Positions 43,583 to 51,873 of a stretch of 64,000 nucleotides of DNA are shown piece after piece. This DNA comes from Thermoguttaceae bacterium (GTDB lineage: Bacteria; Planctomycetota; Planctomycetia; Pirellulales; Thermoguttaceae): the NCBI GenBank assembly GCA_017441605.1, contig JAFRXD010000079.1, positions 1 to 64,000 on the forward strand. The letters are read 5' to 3'. The translations under genes were made by a program, and so were the position numbers. How positions within the stretch are numbered: the stretch's first letter is position 1; each line of letters starts with the position of its first letter. The notes under the pieces are model-generated. The model was not told the DNA's origin, ran no database searches, and was given only the letters and a program-made list of their open reading frames with translations.

Positions 43583-45534
43583 CCGCCAATTCCGGTCATT
43601 TGAATTTTTTCGCTATCCCCTCCGCGAACGGTTTCGGTCGCGACGTCGATCGCGGTCGCGTCTTTATCGGAGTCGGGCGCGTCGCGATAATAGACGACTT
43701 GGTACTCGGCGTCGTCGAGGAAATCGAGCGGGATTTCAAGCTCGCGCGCCTTTTCGTTCGTAAAGGCGGAGACGAACCAACGGTCGCCGGATCGGCGCGC
43801 CATTGCGCAAAACTCCCCGATTTCGCCGTCGAGCGCTTTGGTTTCGTCCCACGCGGCGGGGAGCGCTTTGAGGAACTCGAGCCCCTTTTGCTCGCGATAG
43901 ACGCGCGGCAGATCGCACAAGCAGCGCAGCGGCGAGTCGAGCGCGACGCAAAGCGCAAGCTCATGGGCGCGGGTTCCGAGAACCATCGTCGAAGCGTCGT
44001 CTTCGGTTTGTTCTTTAAGGGGTTTATAGGTTTCGCGAGTCGCGTTTCGGAACCCGCCGGGGGTGTAGTCTCCGGGGCCGAGCAAGCAACGAGTATAAGG
44101 CAAGGACGCGACGAAGGTCGGCTCGAGAGCGCGACCTCGGAAGTACTCGTTTCCTTGAATTCCCTCTCGCGTTATTTGATTGGGGAAGGTTCGCTCTAAT
44201 CCGGTCGGCTCGAACATGCCGTGGAAATTGACGAGCAATTTGTTCTCGGCGGCGATTTGAACCGCGTCGGTTAGCGCGGCGACCATTTCCTGCGAGCGCG
44301 AGTTCATATGGTCGATTTTGACGCCGACGACGCCCCATTTGGCGACGCGCTCGAGGGTTCCGCGAATATCGGTTTGGATTATGTCGGGCCAATCGATCCA
44401 CAGGAGGATTTTGACGCCTTTCGTTTTACCGTAATCGACGAGCGCTTTCGGGTCAAAGTCGTTTTTCACGACGAGCCCTTCGGGACCGAGAACCGGCGCC
44501 TTGCCTTTCTTTTGGTACCATCCCGCGTCGACGAGGACGTACTCCCAGCCCATTTCCGCGGAGAAATCGACGAACTCTTTCAGCGCTTCGGTCGTAATTT
44601 TTCGACCCTTTTTAGGCGCCCACCAGTCCCACGAGCAGTTTCCCGGCTCGACCCAAGACGCGTCGAAGTCGCAAGGGGACGCGACGTTGCGCACGATATC
44701 GGAACGGTCGATCAGTTCGGCGGGGTTTTTCGCGAGAACGACGACGCGCCAAGGACTCGCGCAAGCTCCCTTGCGAACGACTGCGCCGCGTCCGTCGTCG
44801 CGAGGCGCGAGTCGAACGCGGACGGTCGTCGGATCGTCGGTTCCGGTCAGCAGGGCCCCCGACCAATCGAGCAGATCCGATTCGGTAATCGCGGCGACGA
44901 AGTCGTCCCCGAGGACGACGAGGGGGCGCGCGATAAAGGAGTCGTTTTTAAGGTCGGAGAGTTTACCGCGTTGGAAAAAGCCTTCGCTATTGGTCGCGAA
45001 TCCGTTGAACCGCGCGAACCAAACGTCGAAGTCTCGTTCGAACGCGAATTCGGTATCGTCGGACTCGACGCAAAATTCGCCTTCTTTGTCGAAAAGACCC
45101 GAGTTTTCCGGGATTTCGACGCGCAGGGCGAGCCCTTCGTCGTAGGCGCGGAAGAGGAGTCGCAACTCGCGGCGCGGCGCGGCGAGCTCGCGGACAACGA
45201 GCGTCGTTTCGACGCAACGGTCGACGAATTTCGTCGCTCGCCCGACGCCTTTCCAAGCGTCGTCGATCGTTCGCGTTTTGGTTTCGACCGGCTCAAATTC
45301 TCCGAACGGATCGGCGCCGCGAAACGTTAGCGCGATTTTGGAGTCGCGCAAAACGACGTTGCCGTCGTAGGTTAGGGAATAGGAAAGGGTTTCGCCGACG
45401 TTCGCGCGCGCTTGGACGCGCCCGTTGGGGCTCGCGATTTCGACCGACTCGGCGGCGATCGCCGGAACGACGAGCGCGAGCCAAAGGAGCGCCAAAGAGA
45501 CGAGACGCGGACGCGAGAGAAAAGAGAGCCGCAT
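43555..45534 (-). CDS. Glycoside hydrolase family 97, probable retaining alpha-galactosidase type
   Basis: 659 residues. A signal peptide (RLVSLALLWLALVVPAIA) precedes an N-terminal beta-sandwich (about 28-290), the TIM barrel (about 300-560; EPGNCSWDWWAPKKGR, YVLVDAGWY, ILLWIDWPD) and a C-terminal beta domain. The barrel motif GVKIDHMNSRSQEM places Asp where the retaining branch of GH97 (the BtGH97b type) has its nucleophile, rather than the Glu pair of SusB-like inverting enzymes. It acts on alpha-linked galactosides or glucosides outside the cytoplasm. GGAG lies six nt before ATG 45534. It is 88 nt after the Hcp-like gene, with a hairpin in the gap, and overlaps lnt. Confidence 0.88.
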   Translation of the reverse strand: MRLSFLSRPRLVSLALLWLALVVPAIAAESVEIASPNGRVQARANVGETLSYSLTYDGNVVLRDSKIALTFRGADPFGEFEPVETKTRTIDDAWKGVGRATKFVDRCVETTLVVRELAAPRRELRLLFRAYDEGLALRVEIPENSGLFDKEGEFCVESDDTEFAFERDFDVWFARFNGFATNSEGFFQRGKLSDLKNDSFIARPLVVLGDDFVAAITESDLLDWSGALLTGTDDPTTVRVRLAPRDDGRGAVVRKGACASPWRVVVLAKNPAELIDRSDIVRNVASPCDFDASWVEPGNCSWDWWAPKKGRKITTEALKEFVDFSAEMGWEYVLVDAGWYQKKGKAPVLGPEGLVVKNDFDPKALVDYGKTKGVKILLWIDWPDIIQTDIRGTLERVAKWGVVGVKIDHMNSRSQEMVAALTDAVQIAAENKLLVNFHGMFEPTGLERTFPNQITREGIQGNEYFRGRALEPTFVASLPYTRCLLGPGDYTPGGFRNATRETYKPLKEQTEDDASTMVLGTRAHELALCVALDSPLRCLCDLPRVYREQKGLEFLKALPAAWDETKALDGEIGEFCAMARRSGDRWFVSAFTNEKARELEIPLDFLDDAEYQVVYYRDAPDSDKDATAIDVATETVRGGDSEKIQMTGIGGWNAIYTKK

Positions 45535-45565
45535 AAGAAACTCCGAGAAACGGCGGGCTTTAAAA

Positions 45566-45600
45566 TCGAGGCTCGCGCGGCGTTTCGCGCGAGCCTTTTA
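45566..45600 (-). terminator. Hairpin between Hcp-like and GH97 genes
   Basis: Perfect 10-bp stem (45570-45579 with 45586-45595), with a modest T run on the minus strand. It may attenuate rather than stop transcription into the GH97 gene. Confidence 0.55.
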
Positions 45601-45622
45601 GAAAACGTCGGAGAGCCGAGGC

Positions 45623-47491
45623 TCAGACGGCGCCGAGAGACGCGGCGTCTTGTTCGGGCGAGTCGATTAGTTTAACGCTCGCTTTTTCGTTGAGCAGGGC
45701 GACGATTTCGTCGTTCCAAATCTCGGGACGATAAGGACCGACGAAGATATCGCGGTACCCCAATGCGATCGGCGCGAGCAAGCAAGCGACGGATCGCTCG
45801 TCCCACAGCCCGATAAAGAACGCGACCGGGGAAGTTTCGGGGGTTTTGTCGAGCTCCTTTTCGAGGGCTTCGGCGAATCGCAAGGTCGCGTTCATATCGC
45901 GAGCGCGCCCCAAATCGATGGCGCGCGGAGTTCCGAAGGAGGTCGGAGCCGCGGTCGTTTTGACGAATCGGAATTGGAGATCGCCAAAGGTGAGCGCGAC
46001 GCAGTTTTCGGACGCGGCGTCCCAAAGGCGCTCGTAATATGTCGCTTTAGAGTCGTCGGCGCCGCTTTTCAAGGCGGAGTCGGGAGCGTCGACGCCTCCG
46101 ATCGCGAGGACGCGCTTGAGCGCGCCCAAACGATAGCCTCGCGCCGATTTTTCGACGAGACTCGCCATCTGCTCGCCGCCGAACCCGAGCGGGCGCTTGG
46201 TCGTCGGTCGCTTTTTCGGATATCCCCCGGAGTCGAGGGCGCCGCGAATCGGAAGATCGAGATTGAGCGAGCCTTTGTCGGAGCGCTCGATCGTTCTCAC
46301 GTCGTCCCACGGAAAATCGCGAACGGAAAAGACGTAGTCGGCGAAATCGTCGCTTGGCTCGTCGAAGGGACGGGACGAAACGATAATCGAGCCGGGAAAC
46401 GCGCCGAGGTCTTTGTTTTGTTCGGAGCGCCCGTTTCCGTAATGCCCGACGAGCCTGCGGTACTTTCTAAACGCGGGGAAGGAGTGCGCGGCGATCGCCT
46501 CGCCTCGGGTCCAGATATTGACGTCGCTGAACTCGGCTCTTTCCAAAACTTCGAGAAGCGAGTCGAAATCGTCTCCGGAAAAGACGGCGCAAACGCCCGG
46601 CAGCGGCGAGGTAACGACGCTCGTCGGGACGGGAGAACCGTAGGTGAGGAAGGTCGCCAGTTCGAAGATCCGGAACGCGTCGACGGCGAGCTCGCCGGTC
46701 TTGCGAAGGGTTTCGAAGAGCGCGTCGGGCTCGTTTCGCTCTTTAGCGATTCCGTTTTCCCCTTGCGTCTCGCCATCGCGAGGAGTCGGGTCCAGAAACG
46801 CCAAAACGTCGACGATTCCCTCGATTAGCGAGTTTACTTTTTCTTTCCAGAAGGCGACTTCCGTCTCGATCGTCTCGAGTTGCGCCTTGAGCTCGTCGAT
46901 TAGCTCTTTGTCTTTGCGCGGACGGAGCGTTTTAATGCGCGCGTTAAGCCCCTGCGCCTCGAATTCTCGCCTTTCGCGCGCCGGTTTCATTTTGAGGACG
47001 AGCCGAAGGGAGGACGCCGCTCCTTTGAGGCCAGCGGAAATCGTTTCGCGAAGCCCGTAGATCGTTTCGCCGTACGTCGCGAGGAGATTCTCGGGAGAAA
47101 ACGTCTCGCCTTCGGCGAGGATTTGCGCGAGCGTTTCCGCGTCGGGCTTGGCGATGTTTTCGATGGTCTCTAGGGTTCGCGCCTCGACCTCGCGGAGATA
47201 GTCCGGCTCGCAGGGAGCGCCCAAGTATTCCGCCAATTGCGCCAAGCAGTTGGCCTTCAAGGTCGCGAGGGCGAGCTTGGCGACGCTCGCGTCGGAGGAA
47301 GAAAGCGTCGCGTCTAGAGAGTCGAGGAAAAAAGCGTCGAGCGCGTCGCTCTTATTGCCGAACGCGCGCGCCTTGACCGCCAAGGAGGCGAGGTGTTCGC
47401 TGTATCCGAGCAATAAGTTGCGCAAAACCGCAAGGTCCGCCGGAACGGAGTTCCGCGCGTCGAACGCCGGATCGATCCTTTTTTCAGCCAT
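45623..47491 (-). CDS. Hybrid-cluster-protein (Hcp) homologue lacking its metal ligands
   Basis: 622 residues from ATG 47491; the frame runs to 47821 but homology starts here. Hcp fold motifs are clear: WTRGEAIAAHSFPAFRKY, LVGHYGNG, AFPGSIIVSS, IGGVDAP, TFGDLQFRF, IDLGRARD, GLWDERSVACLLAPIALG and a VKLIDSPEQD end. Yet nearly every ligand of the hybrid and proximal clusters is changed: the N-terminal CxxC...C set is absent, His to D307, Cys to P375, V467, D504 and A530, Glu to D564, Lys to R566; only the bridging Glu (E331) remains. I infer a catalytically dead relative with a structural, regulatory or new role. It has its own promoter, divergent from nifJ. Confidence 0.8.
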   Translation of the reverse strand: MAEKRIDPAFDARNSVPADLAVLRNLLLGYSEHLASLAVKARAFGNKSDALDAFFLDSLDATLSSSDASVAKLALATLKANCLAQLAEYLGAPCEPDYLREVEARTLETIENIAKPDAETLAQILAEGETFSPENLLATYGETIYGLRETISAGLKGAASSLRLVLKMKPARERREFEAQGLNARIKTLRPRKDKELIDELKAQLETIETEVAFWKEKVNSLIEGIVDVLAFLDPTPRDGETQGENGIAKERNEPDALFETLRKTGELAVDAFRIFELATFLTYGSPVPTSVVTSPLPGVCAVFSGDDFDSLLEVLERAEFSDVNIWTRGEAIAAHSFPAFRKYRRLVGHYGNGRSEQNKDLGAFPGSIIVSSRPFDEPSDDFADYVFSVRDFPWDDVRTIERSDKGSLNLDLPIRGALDSGGYPKKRPTTKRPLGFGGEQMASLVEKSARGYRLGALKRVLAIGGVDAPDSALKSGADDSKATYYERLWDAASENCVALTFGDLQFRFVKTTAAPTSFGTPRAIDLGRARDMNATLRFAEALEKELDKTPETSPVAFFIGLWDERSVACLLAPIALGYRDIFVGPYRPEIWNDEIVALLNEKASVKLIDSPEQDAASLGAV

Positions 47492-47792
47492 AGTGTGCGC
47501 CGTCTTTCTTTCTTTGTTTATTTTGGAACCGCGGCTCGCGACGAGTCTCGAGCGCGCGGAATCGCCGCGTAAATAACAAAAAAGGGCGGTTACGTCGTCG
47601 ACGCCGCTCGGCGCCAATTCCGTCCCACCGCCTTTTTCTAACGGTTTCTCGCCGTCGAACGGGAATCGGCCCGGCTTGGGGCGCGACTCTCCGCTCGCGA
47701 AACGCTCCGCGCTCGACGAACCGCCAAGCGAAAGGTTTCGCGCCGTCGGAAAGCGCGTCGCGAACCGAGCGCGCCGACCGACTTGACGCGTT

Positions 47793-47821
47793 ATTATACA
47801 TAAATAACTAAAGAAAAGCAA
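47793..47821 (-). promoter_or_regulatory. Promoter of the Hcp-like gene
   Basis: Minus strand: TTGCTT (47816-47821), 17-nt spacer, TATAAT (47793-47798). Confidence 0.65.
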
Positions 47822-47952
47822 CGGGCTTTAATAAAATATCGCAAAAAACCTCGATTCTTTTGAAAAATCGTTAATGTTTTTCTCTATGGCCGGGCAATTT
47901 AGGAAAGATATATAAGAAACGCGGACGGTTCTAAAGTTTTTTAAACCCCCGC

Positions 47953-47981
47953 TTGTCGTTTTGAGAATCTTGTATTAGAAT
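47953..47981 (+). promoter_or_regulatory. Promoter of nifJ
   Basis: TTGTCG (47953-47958), 17-nt spacer, TAGAAT (47976-47981). Confidence 0.6.
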
Positions 47982-47998
47982 GATGAAATTATATCATC
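47982..47998. promoter_or_regulatory. Operator-like inverted repeat at the nifJ transcription start
   Basis: GATGAAATTATATCATC: 5-bp perfect outer arms (7 of 8 if extended), placed directly after the -10 element where a repressor would block initiation. Confidence 0.35.
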
Positions 47999-48140
47999 GC
48001 GGGGACGCGCGCGAACCAAACGGCCGAGCGCGAGGGCTTCGCGGTCGAGTCGCCCTCGAATTCGAGGAGCGCGAGAGAGAACCATTGTCGGGCGAATTCG
48101 CCCCCGGATATTACGCATTGATTTGTTGAGGAGACCTACA

Positions 48141-51100
48141 GTGAGCGACGAAAAACGCTTTGTAATGTGCGACGGTAACGAAGCCGCCGCGATGATCGCG
48201 CACCTTTGCAACGAAGTTATGGCGATTTACCCGATTACGCCGTCGTCCACGATGGGCGAGTTGACGGACGACTGGGCGGCGAAGGGTAAGAAGAACCTCT
48301 TCGGAACGATTCCGCAAGTTGTGGAAATGCAAAGCGAAGCGGGCGCGGCGGGCGCGGTTCACGGCTCGTTGCAAGCGGGCGCGCTGACGTGCACGTTCAC
48401 GGCGTCGCAAGGCTTGCTCCTCATGATCCCGAATATGTTCAAAATCGCGGGCGAGCAAACCCCGACGGTCTTCCACGTAACGGCTCGTTGCGTCGCGACT
48501 CACGCGCTCTCGATCTTCGGCGATCACTCCGACGTTATGGCGACGCGCTCCTGCGGTTGGGCGATGCTCGCGGCGGGCACGGTTCAAGAAACCCACGATC
48601 TCGCTCTTATTTCCTATGCCGCCACCCACCGCTCTCGGGTTCCCTTCCTTCATTTCTTCGACGGCTTCCGCACCTCTCACGAAGTCAATAAGCTCGAAAA
48701 AATCTCCGAAGATATCGTTCGCCAGATGATCGATCTCGATCTGATCAAACAATTCCGCGAGCGAGCTCTCAATCCGGCGAATCCGGTGATCCGCGGAACC
48801 GCGCAAAACCCGGACGTCTACTTCCAAGCGCGCGAGGCGTGCAACCCGGTCTACGACGCGGTTCCCGCGATCGTTCAGGCGGAAATGGACAAGTTCGCGA
48901 AGCTGACCGGTCGCCAATATCATTTGTTCGACTACTTTGGCGATCCGAACGCGGAGAACGTCATCGTCATTATGGCGAGCGGTTCCGGAATCGTCGAGGA
49001 ATATCTCGACTACGTCGGCAACGATAAGAACGTCGGTTTGCTGAACGTTCGCCTCTATCGTCCGTTCTCGGCGAAGGACTTCATCGCGGCGCTGCCGAAG
49101 AGCGTCAAGCGAATCGCGGTTCTCGACCGCACCAAAGAGCCCGGTTCCGCCGGCGAGCCCCTTTACCTCGACGTCGTCACCACGATGGCGCAAAACTGGG
49201 AAGGCGAGCTTCCGAAGATCTACGGCGGTCGCTACGGCTTGGCGTCGAAAGACTTTACGCCCGCGATGGTCAAGGGCGTTTACGACGCGCTCGCGGCGGG
49301 AACCTTGAAGCAAGGGTTCACCGTTGGAATTAACGACGATCTGACCGGTTTGAGCGTTCCTTACGATCAAAACTTCTCGACGGAAAAAGACGACGTTCGT
49401 CGTTGCATTTTCTACGGTCTCGGAAGCGACGGAACGGTCGGCGCGAACAAAGAGACGACGAAGATCGTCGGCGAGTACACCCCGAACTACAGCCAAGGGT
49501 ACTTCGTCTACGACTCGAAGAAGGCGGGCGCGGTCACGATTTCGCACCTTCGCTTCTCGCCTCGTCCGATCAAGGGCTCGTATCAGATCTACTCGGCGAA
49601 CTTCGTCGCGTGCCACCAATTCGTCTTCACGACCAAAGTCGACATGCTCGCGCCGATCGTGGAAGGCGGAACCTTCCTGCTCAACTCGCCTTACGGCGCC
49701 GACGAAGTTTGGGACCACCTCCCGATCGAGCTTCAACAAGAGATCGTCTCGAAGAAGCTGAAGTTCTACGTCGTCGACGCTGTTTCCGTCGCGAAGGCGG
49801 CCGGCATGGGCGGTCGCATCAACACGGTCATGGAAACCTGCTTCTTCAAGCTCGGCGAATTTATGCCGGTCGACGAGGGTATCCAACGCATTAAGGCCGG
49901 TATCCAAAAGGTCTACGGCAAGAAGGGTCCGGAGATCGTCGAGAAGAACTTCAAGGCGGTCGACTCCTCCTTGGCGGCTTTGCAAGAAGTTAAGGTTCCG
50001 ACCGAAGTTACCTCGAAATTCCATCGCCTCAGCGGCGTTCAGGGCAAGGTCGGCGCGGACGCTCCCGACTACGTCAAGAACATTCTTGGCAAGCTGATGG
50101 ACGCGCGCGGCGAAGAGCTCACCACGAAGGATCTCGTCTCCACCGCCGACGGCACGTTCCCGACCGGCACGACGAAGTACGAAAAGCGCTCGATCGCGAT
50201 CGACATTCCGATCTGGGATCCCAATACATGTATTCAATGCGGCAACTGCTCGCTGGTTTGCCCGCACGCGGCGATTCGCCTCAAGGTCTACGATTCCGCC
50301 GACTCCGCTCCGGCTTCGTTCAAGTCGGTTCCCGCGAAGACGAAGGAGTTCGAGGGCAAGAAGTTCACGCTGCAAGTCGCTCCGGACGACTGCACCGGTT
50401 GCGGCATGTGCGTCTACGTCTGCCCGGCGAAGAACAAGGAAGTCGAAGGCAAGAAGGCGATCAACCTCGAGAACCAACTTCAACATCTCGAAGCGGAGCG
50501 CGCGAACTGGGACTACTTCCTCTCGTTGCCCGACTACGACCGCTCGAAAGTCAAGGTCGACACGGTCAAGGGCTCGCAGCTCTTGCTGCCGCTCTTTGAA
50601 TTCTCCGGCTCCTGCGCGGGTTGCGGCGAAACGCCTTACGTCAAGCTCGTTACGCAATTGTTCGGCGATCGCATGCTCGTCGCCAACGCGACCGGTTGCT
50701 CTTCGATCTACGGCGGCAACTTACCGACCACGCCTTACACGACCAACGCTGAAGGTTGCGGTCCGGCTTGGTGCAACAGCTTGTTCGAAGACAACGCGGA
50801 ATTCGGTTACGGCATGCGCTGCGGCGTCGACCAACAACTTGGCTTTATGCGCGAAATCCTGTCCGCGAAGAAGGACGCGTTCGGCGCCGAATTGGTCGAG
50901 AACCTGCTGAACAACAAGCAAGAGACGGAGGGCGAGATCGCCCAACAACGCGTTTGGGTCAAACAACTCAAGGCGAAGATCGTCGAATTGAACTGCACTT
51001 CCGAGCAGGCGAAATTGCTCGAAATGTCCGCCGACTACCTCGTGCGTCGCAGCGCTTGGATCTTCGGCGGCGACGGTTGGGCTTACGATATCGGTTACGG

Positions 51101-51686
51101 CGGGTTGGATCACGTGGTCGCCGGCAATCGCGACGTCAATATCCTCGTGCTCGACACGGAAGTCTACTCCAACACGGGCGGTCAGGCTTCGAAGTCGACT
51201 CCGAAGGGCGCCGTCGCCAAGTTCGCCGCCGGCGGTAAAGCGACGACCAAGAAGGATCTCGGCATGATGGCGGTCGCTTACGGCACGTGCTTTGTCGGTC
51301 AAATTTCGCTCGGCGCGAATCCGGCGCACGCGATCAAGACCCTCGTCGCCGCCGAATCGTACAAGGGACCGTCCCTGGTCATCGCGTACTGCCACTGCAT
51401 CGGTCAAGGCATCGATATGAAGACCGGTATGGAGCTTCAGAAAGAAGCGGTCAAGTGCGGTTACTGGCCGCTGTGGTCCTACGACCCGCGCCTCGAAAAG
51501 CCGTTCGTTCTCGCCAGCAAGGCGCCGGAAGGATTCCTCAAAGACTTCGAGGCGAAGCAAAACCGCTTTAAGTCCTTGAACCGCATTAATCCGGAAGCCG
51601 CCGCCAAGTTCCAGGAGGAAGCGCAAGCGGAAATTCAAAAGCGCTACGAGTACTACAGCGCTCTGCAAGAAGTGAAAAAGAACTGA
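48141..51686 (+). CDS. nifJ: Pyruvate:ferredoxin (flavodoxin) oxidoreductase
   Basis: 1181 residues, the normal length of single-chain PFOR. It oxidises pyruvate to acetyl-CoA and CO2 and reduces ferredoxin; it is cytoplasmic and oxygen-sensitive. Domains in order: pyrimidine-binding (AIYPITPSSTMGE, with TASQGLLLMIPNM), transketolase-C-like, gamma domain, a two-cluster ferredoxin insert (CIQCGNCSLVCP, CTGCGMCVYVCP) and the TPP domain (CAGCGETPY, NATGCSSIYGG, GGDGWAYDIGYGGLDHV, TEVYSNTGGQASKSTP). The start is GTG 48141 with GAGGAG seven nt upstream; the TTG at 48123 is rejected. Single gene with its own promoter and terminator; main route from pyruvate to acetyl-CoA here. Confidence 0.97.
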   Translation: MSDEKRFVMCDGNEAAAMIAHLCNEVMAIYPITPSSTMGELTDDWAAKGKKNLFGTIPQVVEMQSEAGAAGAVHGSLQAGALTCTFTASQGLLLMIPNMFKIAGEQTPTVFHVTARCVATHALSIFGDHSDVMATRSCGWAMLAAGTVQETHDLALISYAATHRSRVPFLHFFDGFRTSHEVNKLEKISEDIVRQMIDLDLIKQFRERALNPANPVIRGTAQNPDVYFQAREACNPVYDAVPAIVQAEMDKFAKLTGRQYHLFDYFGDPNAENVIVIMASGSGIVEEYLDYVGNDKNVGLLNVRLYRPFSAKDFIAALPKSVKRIAVLDRTKEPGSAGEPLYLDVVTTMAQNWEGELPKIYGGRYGLASKDFTPAMVKGVYDALAAGTLKQGFTVGINDDLTGLSVPYDQNFSTEKDDVRRCIFYGLGSDGTVGANKETTKIVGEYTPNYSQGYFVYDSKKAGAVTISHLRFSPRPIKGSYQIYSANFVACHQFVFTTKVDMLAPIVEGGTFLLNSPYGADEVWDHLPIELQQEIVSKKLKFYVVDAVSVAKAAGMGGRINTVMETCFFKLGEFMPVDEGIQRIKAGIQKVYGKKGPEIVEKNFKAVDSSLAALQEVKVPTEVTSKFHRLSGVQGKVGADAPDYVKNILGKLMDARGEELTTKDLVSTADGTFPTGTTKYEKRSIAIDIPIWDPNTCIQCGNCSLVCPHAAIRLKVYDSADSAPASFKSVPAKTKEFEGKKFTLQVAPDDCTGCGMCVYVCPAKNKEVEGKKAINLENQLQHLEAERANWDYFLSLPDYDRSKVKVDTVKGSQLLLPLFEFSGSCAGCGETPYVKLVTQLFGDRMLVANATGCSSIYGGNLPTTPYTTNAEGCGPAWCNSLFEDNAEFGYGMRCGVDQQLGFMREILSAKKDAFGAELVENLLNNKQETEGEIAQQRVWVKQLKAKIVELNCTSEQAKLLEMSADYLVRRSAWIFGGDGWAYDIGYGGLDHVVAGNRDVNILVLDTEVYSNTGGQASKSTPKGAVAKFAAGGKATTKKDLGMMAVAYGTCFVGQISLGANPAHAIKTLVAAESYKGPSLVIAYCHCIGQGIDMKTGMELQKEAVKCGYWPLWSYDPRLEKPFVLASKAPEGFLKDFEAKQNRFKSLNRINPEAAAKFQEEAQAEIQKRYEYYSALQEVKKN

Positions 51687-51716
51687 TTTGACATAAAATC
51701 GGTTTAAACGATCGAG

Positions 51717-51753
51717 CGCGGCGAACTTTTTTCGAGTTCGCCGCGTTTTTTAT
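51717..51753 (+). terminator. Terminator of nifJ
   Basis: 11-bp stem (51717-51727 with 51735-51745) followed by six T. Confidence 0.9.
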
Positions 51754-51775
51754 TGAAACTATTTTTTTGCGGGGT

Positions 51776-51804
51776 TTGCGCGCTCGTTTTGTTTTCGCTA
51801 TAAT
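51776..51804 (+). promoter_or_regulatory. Promoter of the dihaem propeller gene
   Basis: TTGCGC (51776-51781), 17-nt spacer, TATAAT (51799-51804). Confidence 0.6.
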
Positions 51805-51873
51805 AACCCGAGATCGAGGGTTCGCTCGAGCGCTCGGCAGGTCTCGGACTTTATTAGGGAAAAGAGGACGCTT

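Larger units (their letters stand above)
47492..48140. other. Divergent control region between the Hcp-like gene and nifJ
   Basis: 650 bp with back-to-back promoters (47793-47821 minus; 47953-47981 plus) and an operator-like inverted repeat at 47982-47998. The part from 47492 to 47785 is a long leader of the Hcp-like gene, open in frame but without homology. Confidence 0.6.

Noticed and set aside
45623..47491. Functional hydroxylamine reductase/hybrid cluster protein
   Set aside because: Ligand Cys and His residues are replaced at all but one position, so Fe-S based activity is not supported.
48111..50657. 848-codon open frame antisense to nifJ
   Set aside because: Shadow frame caused by the codon bias of nifJ; composition is dominated by Arg, Val, Asp and Leu and no domain is recognisable.
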